This document shows positions 41,606-49,482 of a DNA stretch of 49,482 nt, piece by piece. Where the stretch lies: positions 149,776 through 199,257 of the forward strand of contig JAUJNQ010000001.1 in assembly GCA_030448025.1 (NCBI GenBank), written 5' to 3'. The DNA is from Acidimicrobiales bacterium. GTDB taxonomy: Bacteria > Actinomycetota > Acidimicrobiia > Acidimicrobiales > GCA-2861595. Under the pieces are notes generated by a model, which searched no databases, was not told the DNA's origin, and worked only from the letters and a program-made list of their open reading frames with translations. The position numbers and the translations under genes are program-made. Numbering within the stretch: the first letter of the stretch is position 1; the number at the start of each line of letters is the position of its first letter.

Positions 41606-43048
41606 TTACTCGGGCTGCGAGCTCTCCGTCCGGTCGGCCGGCGACTGGCCGGAGTAGGTGTCGTCGAAGGTCCAGTCGGGCTGCTTGCGGGCATAGTGCT
41701 CGTCGAGGACGGCGTGGCCGTCGGCGAGATCGAGGATGGGAACGATGAGCTCGCGTCTGCCCGCGCCACGCCTCCCGTCGACGTGGGCGGCCAGCTCGTC
41801 GGGGAAGAGGCGAAGGATGCTTTCCACCACCCGCTGATGCTGGTGGGCCAGGTAACAGCGGGCCCGTTCGGACACGGTGCTCACCCGGTCCTCGATGGCG
41901 GCGAGGGCTTCCCTGTCGGACTCCGACCGGCGCAGGCCGTCCAGCAGCTGGGACAGGGCCAGGCCGTCCTGCTTGCACGGGGTGCACTGCCCGCATGACT
42001 CCACGGCGAGGAAGTGGGACACGCCCTGGGCTACGGCGGCGGGGTCGGTGGTGTCGTCGAAGACGATGAACCCGCCCGTACCGAGCCCGCTGCCGGCCGC
42101 CTCCATCCCCTCGTAGCTGACGGGCGTGTCGAGGGCCGACGCCGGCAGCAGGGGGGTGGCCACCCCAGACATCACGGCCATCAGCTCGTGCCCGGGCGCC
42201 GTCCCGCCCCCGATGGTGTCGATCACCTCCCCGAGGGGTGTCCCCATTGGGAACTCGGCCACGCCGTGGCGTCGGGTGTGGCCGGTGACGGTGCAGACGA
42301 TGGTGCCCGTCGACTGATCGGTGCCCACGGCGCGGAACCAGTCGGCCCCCTCGGCGAGGATGGCGGCCACGTTGGCGAAGGTCTCGGCGTTGTTCACCAG
42401 CGCCGGCGGCATGAGCTGGGCTTCGGGGCCGGCCATCTCGACGTTGGACGCCGCCGAGGCGACCGCCGTGCCCGTCTCGTCGACGCCGTGGCGGAAGGGG
42501 GGAGCGACGCGGGGGAAGGGCGGGCGCCCGGCGATGACCTCGAGCATGGCCGTCTCCTCGCCGAACAGGTACTCGCTCGGCCCTTCGACCACGAAGAGGT
42601 CTACGCCTTCGGCCCAGCCCGCGGCGCGCACCTCGTCCATGGCCGCCCGCACCAGGGCGATCTCCCGGTGGAAGGTCGCCTTCAGGGCAAGGATCACGCC
42701 GTCGGAGCCCAACGTCACCGCGGCCGCCAGCGCTCCCTCGAGGACCTGGTACGGATTTGCCCGGACGATGGCCCGGTCCTTGAACGTGCCCGGCTCTCCC
42801 TCGGCGGCGTTCACCACGATGGTGGCGGGCATGGCGGGGGAGAGGTTCTCGGCCACCGTGCGCCACTTGCGCCCCGTGGGGAACCCGGCGCCGCCCCGGC
42901 CCCGGAGCCCGGCCGCCTCCAGGTCCTCGATCACGCCCGTGGGCCCCAGGCGCCGGGCGGCGTCGAGCCCGCGGCCGCCTCCCTGGCGCAGGTAGTCCCC
43001 CAGGGTGGCGACCGGCTCGGGGGTGAGGACCCTCGACTCGACCGGCAT
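41606..43048 (-). CDS. NuoF-like NADH/FMN flavoprotein, stand-alone
   Basis: A 480-residue complex I 51-kDa-type subunit. NADH-binding GRGGAGFPTGRKW, FMN-binding NAAEGEPGTFKDR, the SLBB region (VCTVTGHTRRHGVAEFPMG), and the cysteines for one 4Fe-4S cluster (ESCGQCTPC plus RARC further on) are all present. Neighbouring nuoE and nuoG genes are absent. It could be a diaphorase subunit of a formate dehydrogenase or hydrogenase-like complex encoded elsewhere, or a free electron-transfer protein. ATG at 43048 is the first residue with natural composition; the frame stays open further upstream but without protein character. Confidence 0.88.
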   Translation of the reverse strand: MPVESRVLTPEPVATLGDYLRQGGGRGLDAARRLGPTGVIEDLEAAGLRGRGGAGFPTGRKWRTVAENLSPAMPATIVVNAAEGEPGTFKDRAIVRANPYQVLEGALAAAVTLGSDGVILALKATFHREIALVRAAMDEVRAAGWAEGVDLFVVEGPSEYLFGEETAMLEVIAGRPPFPRVAPPFRHGVDETGTAVASAASNVEMAGPEAQLMPPALVNNAETFANVAAILAEGADWFRAVGTDQSTGTIVCTVTGHTRRHGVAEFPMGTPLGEVIDTIGGGTAPGHELMAVMSGVATPLLPASALDTPVSYEGMEAAGSGLGTGGFIVFDDTTDPAAVAQGVSHFLAVESCGQCTPCKQDGLALSQLLDGLRRSESDREALAAIEDRVSTVSERARCYLAHQHQRVVESILRLFPDELAAHVDGRRGAGRRELIVPILDLADGHAVLDEHYARKQPDWTFDDTYSGQSPADRTESSQPE

Positions 43049-43142
43049 CGGCCGCCATCTTGTTGGCTCTGCGCCTCTCACGCCAGGGCCAAGCCGCCGA
43101 CAGCCGCCGACTCGTCCCCTGACCCCGTTAGGGTGGGGGGTC

Positions 43143-43268
43143 ATGGGTAGGGGAGACCGCTCGACGGTGCGCTGGAAGAACGACAGGGTCAAGAAGAAGA
43201 AGGCTCGGGATCGCCGCGCCCCGGAGTCGCCGGACGTGCCCCAGGAGGACACCGAAAGCTCGAGCTGA
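43143..43268 (+). CDS. Small basic conserved-type protein
   Basis: A 41-residue protein, MGRGDRSTVRWKNDRVKKKK at the start and acidic at the end. The RGDRST-x-RW-x-DR opening resembles short basic proteins I recall from many Actinobacteria, usually unannotated. A G-rich stretch (GGTGGGGGG) six to fifteen bases upstream may act as ribosome site. It is divergent from the NuoF-like gene. The basic half suggests nucleic-acid or ribosome contact, but that is a guess. Confidence 0.6.
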   Translation: MGRGDRSTVRWKNDRVKKKKARDRRAPESPDVPQEDTESSS

Positions 43269-43355
43269 GCCGAGCGTCCGCCTCTCGCACTGGTAACCCC
43301 TCTGGCGGTATGCAAGTCGTACCTACTAGCATCTGATTTCCTCCGTCTCGCAACA

Positions 43356-43386
43356 CCCTCCCCACCCCTCACCTTCCCCACCTCCC
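43356..43386 (-). other. G-quadruplex-forming tract in the L,D-transpeptidase leader
   Basis: On the minus strand this 31-base stretch contains five runs of three or four G separated by loops of 4, 7, 1 and 1 bases, which fits the usual G-quadruplex rule. On the plus strand it is an almost pure C/T tract ending 5 bases before the ATG, so no Shine-Dalgarno sequence is present. Confidence 0.7.
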
Positions 43387-43391
43387 GAGTT

Positions 43392-44633
43392 ATGCACCCC
43401 GCCGTCGCTGACGTCCTCGAGCCTGCTGCCTCCGCTCCGAAGGATCCGGGCCCTCCTGCCCTCCCTCCAGAGCCGCGGCGTCGCGTCCTGCGATGGAGCC
43501 TGATCGGGGGCCTGGTGCTACTGGTCCTCGTGGGCGGAGTAGTGGGCGCCGCCTACGCCTACGACCAGAGCACCGACGATCGGTTCCTCCCCGGTGTGCG
43601 GGTGGCCGACGTGGACGTCGAGGGCCAGCGGCCCGCCGACGTGATCGCCAACATCGACGCCCGCTTCCGCGCCGAGGGAACCAGGCAGGTGCCGGTCACC
43701 GTCGCCGGCGCCAAGGCCAAGGCCAGCCCGAGCCTCGAAGAGCTCGGCCTGCGCGCTGACACGGCCGCCGTGGTGGCCAAGGCCCAGGCCGACGAGAGGT
43801 CCATGGGGATGCCCTCGCGGGTGAGGCACCGGTTGCTCGGCAAGCCTGTCAACCGCAGCTATACCGTGCGCTTTGGTCTCGACGCCGCCCGGGCGACGGC
43901 GGTCATGGCCAAGCTGGCCAAGGAGGTCGACCGCAGGCCCGAGGATGCCAGGATCGACACCACCACCGGGCTGGTCACGATCGTGCCTTCGGTTCCCGGC
44001 CAGGCGCTCGACCAGAAGACCGGGGAGACCAAGCTCATGGAGCTCGGCGAGCGGCTGGCCAACGGCGAGGTACCCGGCACCGACACCAGCGCCGCCACCG
44101 GCGTCGAGGTGCCCCTCCAGACCCTCCAGCCCAAGGTCTCCACCTTCGCCGACGTCATCCTGATTCGCACCAACGAGAACCGCCTCTACCACTACGAGAA
44201 CGGCGCCCTGGCCAAGACCTACGCCGTTGCCACCGGGACGGCCCAGTACCCAACGCCCAAGGGCCGGTTCCAGATCACGCTGAAGCGGTTCCGCCCCACG
44301 TGGGTCAACCCCGATCCCGGTGGATGGGGGGCAAGCCTGCCCGCCAGCATCCCGCCCGGCCCGGGGAACCCCCTCGGCACCCGCGCTCTCAACCTCAACT
44401 CCCCGGGCATCCGCATACACGGCACGTCGAACGTGGCCTCCCTGGGCACGGCCGCCTCCCATGGGTGCATCCGCATGTCGATCCCCGAGTCCGAGGCCCT
44501 GTTCGACCGGGTGGAGCAGGGGACGCCGGTCATCATCATCCCCGGCCCTCCCGCAGCCAAGCCGCCACCGGCACCGGCGGTGCCGAACAGCACCTTCAAC
44601 CCCACCGCCCCCGTCGACCTCGAGGCGGGCTGA
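43392..44633 (+). CDS. L,D-transpeptidase (YkuD domain) with peptidoglycan-binding domain
   Basis: A 413-residue cell-wall enzyme making 3-3 peptidoglycan crosslinks. It has a short cytosolic tail, a transmembrane segment at about 36-57 (LIGGLVLLVLVGGVVGAAYA), and PG-binding-4-type repeats (about 65-240; GVRVADVDVEGQRPADV). The YkuD catalytic domain (about 255-385) includes IHGTSNVASLGTAASHGCIRM and nucleophile Cys359. A Pro-rich tail follows. The ATG at 43392 has no Shine-Dalgarno; the leader is a polypyrimidine tract, so initiation may be unusual. It belongs to the envelope group of this window together with the CAP and SGNH proteins. Confidence 0.92.
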   Translation: MHPAVADVLEPAASAPKDPGPPALPPEPRRRVLRWSLIGGLVLLVLVGGVVGAAYAYDQSTDDRFLPGVRVADVDVEGQRPADVIANIDARFRAEGTRQVPVTVAGAKAKASPSLEELGLRADTAAVVAKAQADERSMGMPSRVRHRLLGKPVNRSYTVRFGLDAARATAVMAKLAKEVDRRPEDARIDTTTGLVTIVPSVPGQALDQKTGETKLMELGERLANGEVPGTDTSAATGVEVPLQTLQPKVSTFADVILIRTNENRLYHYENGALAKTYAVATGTAQYPTPKGRFQITLKRFRPTWVNPDPGGWGASLPASIPPGPGNPLGTRALNLNSPGIRIHGTSNVASLGTAASHGCIRMSIPESEALFDRVEQGTPVIIIPGPPAAKPPPAPAVPNSTFNPTAPVDLEAG

Positions 44634-44736
44634 GCGCTCACACCGTTGCGGCTCGACGAGCTCCACGAGCTCGACGAAGTCGACAAGGCCACGATGATTG
44701 GCTTGCTGGTATGGTCCGCCGCTGGAGGCTCACGCC

Positions 44737-46260
44737 ATGTCATCGTTGTTCGGCCAATCGCCCTGGGAGCGAGCCGGCTCAACCAGCCCTGTTCTAAGAG
44801 AAGGACACGGACACGGACACATGATCAACGTCAGCGAGGTAGAGGTTCCCGAGCTCCAGCTGCGGCGGCTCGAGTCGGTCATCGGCGTGGACCGGATGAA
44901 GCGGCTCATGAGCACAGCGGAGGCGGCGCAGCGCATGTTCGCCGGGCGAACCCTCTGGAACGTGAACTCCACCGCCACCGGCGGCGGGGTGGCCGAGATG
45001 CTCCAGGTGCTGGTGGGCTACACCCGCAGCGCCGGCATCGGCGTGCGGTGGGCGGTCATCGCCGGCGACCCCGAGTTCTTCACCATCACCAAGCGCCTCC
45101 ACAACCAGATACACGGTGACCCCGGGGACGGCGGTGCTCTGGACACCGCTCAGGCCGCTCACTACACGGAGGTGACGGCGGCCAACGCCCGGCTGATGCT
45201 GGAGCGGGTGCGCAGCGAGGACGTGGTGCTCCTCCACGACCCGCAGACCGCCGGCCTGGTACCCACCATCCGGGCCGCGGGGGCCAAGGTGGTGTGGCGT
45301 TGCCACATCGGCAGCGACGTCGAGAACCGCTACACCAAGGCGGCATGGGACTTCCTGCGGCCCCACCTGGCCGGGGCCGACGCCATGGTCTTCTCTCGTG
45401 CCGAGTACGTGCCACCGTGGCTGCGTGACGGCAACGTCTCCATCATCCACCCGTCGATCGATCCCTTCTCGCCCAAGAACCAGGAGCTCGATGACAAGAC
45501 GGTGAAGACGATCCTGGTGCGCGCCGGGCTCATCGCCGGTAACAAGGGCGCCTCACCGGCCACCTTCACCCGTCGGGACGGCACCACCGGCCAGATCCTT
45601 CGCGCAGCCGACATCGTGCGAGCGGGCCCGCCGCCCGACCCGGCGGCGCCCATGGTGCTCCAGGTGTCGCGCTGGGACCGGTTGAAGGACATGGTGGGCG
45701 TGATGAAGGGCTTCGCCGCCCACGCCGCCGATCCCACCATCGGCGGGGGAGACGCCAACCTGGCCCTGGTCGGCCCCAGGGTGGCCGGCGTAGCCGACGA
45801 CCCCGAGGGTGGTGAGGTCCTGGCCGAGTGCATCGACGCCTGGCAGCTGTTCCCCACCGAGATCCGCGAGCGCATCCAGTTGGTGTGCCTGCCCATGGAC
45901 GACGTGGACGAGAACGCGGCCATCGTGAACGCCGTGCAGCGCCACGCCCAGATCATCACCCAGAAGAGCCTGGCGGAGGGCTTCGGGCTCACGGTGGCCG
46001 AGGGGATGTGGAAGGGACGACCGCTGGTGGCCTCCGCAGTGGGGGGCATCCTGGACCAGGTGACGGACGAGTGCGGCATCCTGCTCGGCGACCCGTCCGA
46101 CCTCGACACCTTCGGGCGCAGCCTGGCCGGGCTCCTCGAGGATCCTGAGGAGGCGCAGCGCCTGGGCGCCAACGCCCGAGAACGGGTGCAGGAGAACTTC
46201 GTCGGCGATCGCCACCTGCTCGAGTACGCCGAGCTGTTCGAGAGCGTGCTCGGCGCCTGA
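44737..46260 (+). CDS. treT: Trehalose glycosyltransferring synthase (TreT-like, GT4)
   Basis: About 507 residues. A GT4 glycosyltransferase that by family joins NDP-glucose and glucose to trehalose. Blocks typical of TreT are LWNVNSTATGGGVAEML, RCHIGSDVENR, VVWRCHIG, QVSRWDRLKD and the donor-binding KSLAEGFGLTVAEGMWKGRP. ATG at 44737 has GGAGG eight bases upstream. The ATG at 44821, at the core of the conserved N-terminus, is also possible but its AAGGA is 15 bases away across a GGACAC repeat. GalU follows after 33 bp and would make the UDP-glucose donor. Confidence 0.85.
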   Translation: MSSLFGQSPWERAGSTSPVLREGHGHGHMINVSEVEVPELQLRRLESVIGVDRMKRLMSTAEAAQRMFAGRTLWNVNSTATGGGVAEMLQVLVGYTRSAGIGVRWAVIAGDPEFFTITKRLHNQIHGDPGDGGALDTAQAAHYTEVTAANARLMLERVRSEDVVLLHDPQTAGLVPTIRAAGAKVVWRCHIGSDVENRYTKAAWDFLRPHLAGADAMVFSRAEYVPPWLRDGNVSIIHPSIDPFSPKNQELDDKTVKTILVRAGLIAGNKGASPATFTRRDGTTGQILRAADIVRAGPPPDPAAPMVLQVSRWDRLKDMVGVMKGFAAHAADPTIGGGDANLALVGPRVAGVADDPEGGEVLAECIDAWQLFPTEIRERIQLVCLPMDDVDENAAIVNAVQRHAQIITQKSLAEGFGLTVAEGMWKGRPLVASAVGGILDQVTDECGILLGDPSDLDTFGRSLAGLLEDPEEAQRLGANARERVQENFVGDRHLLEYAELFESVLGA

Positions 46261-46293
46261 GCGCGGCTGCCCGCTCACCGACCGCCCTCTCCG

Positions 46294-47202
46294 ATGACGG
46301 TCCGAAAGGCAGTCATCCCGGCCGCGGGGCTCGGGACGCGTTTCCTCCCTGCCACCAAGTCCACTCCGAAGGAGATGCTCCCGGTCGTGGACAAGCCCGC
46401 CATCCAGCTGGTGGTGGAGGAGGCGGTGCGGGCGGGGATTACGGACATCCTCATCATCTCGGGGCGGGGCAAGCGCAGCGTGGAGGACCACTTCGACCGG
46501 AGCCCCGAGCTCGAGCATCTTCTCGAGCGCACAGCGAAGTTCGAGCAGCTGACGGCGGTCCAGGCCATCGCCACCATGGCCAACGTCCACTACGTGCGCC
46601 AGGGCGAGGCCAAGGGGCTCGGCCACGCCGTTTGGACGGCCCGATGGCACGTGGGCGGCGAGCCGTTCGCCGTCCTGCTGCCCGATGACATCATGCACGA
46701 GCAGTCCCCGGTGCTGGCCGAGATGCTGGCCGCCCACGAGCGCCTGGGGGAGTCGGTCATCGCCCTCAAGGCGGTGGCCCCGAGCGAGATCTCCGCCTAC
46801 GGCTGTCCCCAGGTGGAGGACGTAGGTGACAACGACGCGCTTGGCAGGGACGCAATCGCCAACATCGTGCGCATCACCGCCATCGTGGAGAAGCCGCCTG
46901 CCGCCGTGGCCCCGTCGAACCTGGCGGTGATGGGCCGCTACGTGTTCACGGCCGAGATATTCGACGCCCTGGAAAGGATCGAGCCGGGCAAGGGGGGCGA
47001 GCTCCAGCTCACCGACGCCGTCAGCCTGCTGCTCGGAGAACGGACGGTGTACGGCTACACGTTCGAGAAGGGCCGCTACGACATCGGCAACAAGGACGAC
47101 TACCTGCGGGCCATCGTGGAGCTGGCGCTCGAGCGCGAGGACCTGGGCCCGCCGTTTCGCGCCTTCCTCGCCGGCCTCGTCCGCAGAGAGGGGCTGGCAT
47201 GA
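46294..47202 (+). CDS. galU: UTP-glucose-1-phosphate uridylyltransferase
   Basis: A 302-residue nucleotidyltransferase making UDP-glucose from UTP and glucose-1-phosphate. The start AVIPAAGLGTRFLPATKSTP, the KEMLPVVDKP lysine block, LPDDIMHE, EKPP and the closing GRYDIGNKDDYLRA are all typical GalU motifs. The ATG at 46294 gives full length. It is in line with TreT, which uses sugar nucleotides, and with MoaC 72 bp downstream. UDP-glucose also feeds cell-wall and glycolipid synthesis. Confidence 0.96.
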   Translation: MTVRKAVIPAAGLGTRFLPATKSTPKEMLPVVDKPAIQLVVEEAVRAGITDILIISGRGKRSVEDHFDRSPELEHLLERTAKFEQLTAVQAIATMANVHYVRQGEAKGLGHAVWTARWHVGGEPFAVLLPDDIMHEQSPVLAEMLAAHERLGESVIALKAVAPSEISAYGCPQVEDVGDNDALGRDAIANIVRITAIVEKPPAAVAPSNLAVMGRYVFTAEIFDALERIEPGKGGELQLTDAVSLLLGERTVYGYTFEKGRYDIGNKDDYLRAIVELALEREDLGPPFRAFLAGLVRREGLA

Positions 47203-47230
47203 GGCCGACGGATCCTCGAAGCGGTGACTC

Positions 47231-47274
47231 TGCACTCGACGGCCCTAGACTTGTCGGCCCTACACTTGACGGCG
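47231..47274 (+). repeat. 15-bp tandem repeats ending at the moaC start
   Basis: TGCACTCGACGGCCC, TAGACTTGTCGGCCC and TACACTTGACGGC run head to tail and end directly at the moaC ATG. The unit is 15 bp, the same length as in the jetB-jetC array but different in sequence. No clear Shine-Dalgarno is left in front of moaC. Confidence 0.75.
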
Positions 47275-47808
<534 letters not shown>

Positions 47809-47921
47809 TAGCAAGGGAGCCGGTCGCCCCTGAACCCGGCTGCCTTCCCCGGGCAGTATCCACCGCTCGCAGCCAGCGGCACGTTACGGTCCCCGAGTCA
47901 CAGAAGGTAGGTCGAGGAGCG

Positions 47922-48563
47922 TTGGTCATTGTGGTAGTGCTGATCCTCGCAGGGATCTGGGCTGCGGTTCTGATTCCGCCGGTACTCCGGTTTTTTGGCT
48001 TCCTGAGCAGCCCCGCCGACTCCATCGGTGACTTTCGTCGCCAGCTCCGGGTGCTGCAGCGCACCGGGCCCCCTCCGGGACTTGGTATGGAAGGCATGGG
48101 TGCCGGTCGGTACGTGGAAGCGGTGGAGCCTGTCCCGCTGCGGTCAATGTGGGAGTCGCGAACCGGAGCCCCTGACCGCCCGATCTCGCATCGCTTCCGG
48201 AACCAGCACGGTCCGAGTCACCTCGTGGCAGCGCCTCGGTCGGCTCACCGGTCAAGTGCTGCGTCCGTGCCCGCCGCGGGCGCGGCCAAGCGAGCCCGCA
48301 CCATCCGGCGCCGGCGGGACGTGGTGTTCACGCTGCTGATGGGAATGGGCACCACCTTCGTTCTGGCCATGGTGGTTTCCTCCTCGGCGCTGTGGATGCT
48401 CCACCTGCTGATGGACGCCCTGTTCCTCGGCTTCGTCGCCCTGCTGGTGCGAGTGCGGTCCGTCGCCGCCGAGAAGGAGATGAAGCTGCGGCTCCTGCCG
48501 CAGGCTGTGGGGCGCCCCGAGCCGGTGCCCGTTCTGGCCATGCGCCGTTCGGCCACGAACTAG
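47922..48563 (+). CDS. SepX/GlpR-like three-helix membrane protein
   Basis: About 213 residues. There is one N-terminal transmembrane helix (LVIVVVLILAGIWAAVLIPP) ending in a Pro-Leu-Arg motif, then a cytosolic region of about 100 residues rich in Arg, Ser and Pro. A close pair of helices near the C-terminus follows (VVFTLLMGMGTTFVLAMVVS and LWMLHLLMDALFLGFVALLV), then a short tail. This topology, and the place downstream of galU, match the actinobacterial SepX/GlpR membrane proteins that help cell division. The start is uncertain: TTG at 47922 or GTG at 47931, with GAGGAG at 47914-47919. The assignment rests on topology and context, not on a conserved motif. Confidence 0.6.
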   Translation: MVIVVVLILAGIWAAVLIPPVLRFFGFLSSPADSIGDFRRQLRVLQRTGPPPGLGMEGMGAGRYVEAVEPVPLRSMWESRTGAPDRPISHRFRNQHGPSHLVAAPRSAHRSSAASVPAAGAAKRARTIRRRRDVVFTLLMGMGTTFVLAMVVSSSALWMLHLLMDALFLGFVALLVRVRSVAAEKEMKLRLLPQAVGRPEPVPVLAMRRSATN

Positions 48564-48572
48564 GGCTTCCGG

Positions 48573-49226
48573 TTGGGCCTGGAGGCCGGCCGCGGCGACG
48601 AGCTTGCTCGCCTCGCCCAGCCCCTGCTCGCCGGTCTGGACGCCGCTCAGCGGGCCCGTGAGCAAGGGCTCACGGCGTGTCGGCGGACCATACGGGCGTG
48701 CGGACTAGCCATCAGGGCCGTGCACCGAGGTGAGCCCGACGCCGTGGTACGCCGCACAGCGGAGGCCGAGGAAGCCCTTCGAGAGGCTCAGGAGGCGCTG
48801 CGGCCGCATCCTCGAGTGGCCCACGCCGGCTTCCTGCACGACGCCGAGAAGGAGTACGCCGAGGCCATCCTCACGGCTGCCCTGGTGGACGGGCGGCCGC
48901 TGGCGGGGGCCGAGGAGATCGGCGTGGGGACGGCGGCATGGTTCGGCGGGTTGGCCGAGGCGGCCTCCGAGCTGCGCCGGCATCTGCTCGACCGAGTGCG
49001 GGCCGGCGAGCTGGAGCGGGGTGAGGAGCTGCTCGGGGCGATGGAGGACGTCTACGACCTGCTGGTCACCGTCGACTACCCCGATGCCCTCACCGGCGGC
49101 CTCCGTCGCATCACCGACGCCCTTCGGGCCGTCCTCGAGCGCAGCCGAGCCGACGTCACCACCACCGTGATGCAAGCCCGCCTCCAGGCTGCCCTGGAGG
49201 CCCACAGGCCAGAGGGAGCGACCTGA
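48573..49226 (+). CDS. Translin-family protein
   Basis: A 217-residue all-helical protein. The middle and end fit the translin fold (RTIRACGLAIRAVHRGE; FLHDAEKEYAEAILTAALVD; LLGAMEDVYDLLVTVDYPDA, then LTGGLRRITDALRAVLERSRAD). Translins bind single-stranded DNA and RNA, and partners (TRAX) can cut RNA. Bacterial and archaeal homologues are poorly studied and often mis-annotated. The acidic RNase residues of TRAX cannot be confirmed by eye, so a binding role is safer. The start is TTG at 48573, overlapping no gene; a later start is possible. The tRNA-Ala gene follows 28 bp downstream. Confidence 0.75.
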   Translation: MGLEAGRGDELARLAQPLLAGLDAAQRAREQGLTACRRTIRACGLAIRAVHRGEPDAVVRRTAEAEEALREAQEALRPHPRVAHAGFLHDAEKEYAEAILTAALVDGRPLAGAEEIGVGTAAWFGGLAEAASELRRHLLDRVRAGELERGEELLGAMEDVYDLLVTVDYPDALTGGLRRITDALRAVLERSRADVTTTVMQARLQAALEAHRPEGAT

Positions 49227-49254
49227 AGCCCGCGGTATCGTGAGGCCTCCAGCC

Positions 49255-49328
49255 GGGGGTGTAGCTCAGTCCGGTAGAGCGCTACGTTCGCAACGTAGAA
49301 GTCGTGGGTTCAAGTCCCATCACCTCCA
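49255..49328 (+). tRNA. tRNA-Ala (anticodon CGC)
   Basis: The acceptor GGGGGTG pairs with CACCTCC and includes the G3-U70 wobble pair that marks alanine tRNAs. The D arm starts GCTCAG, the anticodon arm is CTACG-TTCGCAA-CGTAG (anticodon CGC), and the T arm is GTGGG-TTCAAGT-CCCAT. The discriminator is A and no CCA is encoded. Confidence 0.96.
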
Positions 49329-49482
49329 CAGCAAAGTCCCTGGTCAACCGGCAGAAAAGTTCTCATCCGGGCGGTTCCGGTTCGCCAAGCTGCACCACAA
49401 CTGCACCACAGGACGCCTTCCATGGGGGCGGCGTGGACCCACCAGGCGTCCGGATCCTCTGTGTCAGCGCCGCCGTGGCCTC
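49329..49482. other. Right edge after tRNA-Ala
   Basis: No gene is visible in these 154 bases. An 11-bp unit, CTGCACCACAA then CTGCACCACAG, is repeated back to back at 49390-49411. The position just after a tRNA gene is where integrated elements often begin, but no integrase can be read within the window. Confidence 0.4.

Noticed and set aside
49329-49482. C-terminus of a phage integrase on the minus strand
   Set aside because: No conserved Arg-His-Arg-Tyr motif is readable in the 154 bases available.

Overview
The window is high-GC bacterial DNA with many GTG starts, dense stop-start overlaps (ATGA, GTGA, TGATG) and gene families typical of Actinobacteria: a DUF4178/DUF2617/DUF4247/DUF350/aminopropyltransferase operon, a GH15 trehalase-like enzyme, TreT with GalU, and an ECF sigma/anti-sigma pair. 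I infer an actinobacterium, possibly a deep-branching group such as Acidimicrobiia. The class is a guess, because no rRNA or ribosomal protein gene is present.

Left part (1-9.9 kb): a coupled methyltransferase and MBL-fold pair; a frameshifted small gene; a VKOR-like membrane protein overlapping a GH15 enzyme; a SpoU methylase; tRNA-Arg(CCU); and, 48 bp after the tRNA, a complete but decayed IS5-like element with inverted repeats and a CTAA target duplication. An HTH protein and an uncharacterised 473-aa protein follow.

Defence core (10.1-20.5 kb): a full Wadjet-type anti-plasmid SMC system (JetA, JetB, JetC, JetD; the TIGR02677-TIGR02680 gene set). A 148-aa orphan and a DUF2786 protein follow in the same direction with tight spacing and may be accessory genes. 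Between jetB and jetC lies an array of about seven 15-bp repeats. Most units carry a Shine-Dalgarno-like AAGGA and a GTG, and the last unit supplies the jetC ribosome site. This is the most unusual structure in the window.

Middle part (20.5-26.6 kb): decayed accessory DNA (a helicase remnant and several single-base frameshifts), two secreted proteins, and a clear cyclic-di-GMP-I (GEMM-I) riboswitch in front of a CAP-domain gene, with a visible Shine-Dalgarno-sequestering platform. An ECF sigma factor, its membrane anti-sigma factor and a small membrane peptide follow.

Right part (26.7-49.5 kb): mostly housekeeping genes. In order these are the polyamine-type operon; an aldo/keto reductase; an ABC ATPase-permease-SGNH lipoprotein operon; a GCS2 ligase; a junction where a histidine kinase remnant abuts a permease remnant; PEP carboxylase and pyruvate kinase; a solitary NuoF-like flavoprotein; an L,D-transpeptidase with a G-quadruplex-prone leader; TreT and GalU (trehalose synthesis); MoaC; a SepX/GlpR-like membrane protein; a bacterial translin; and tRNA-Ala(CGC). 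TreT, GalU and the GH15 enzyme suggest active trehalose turnover.
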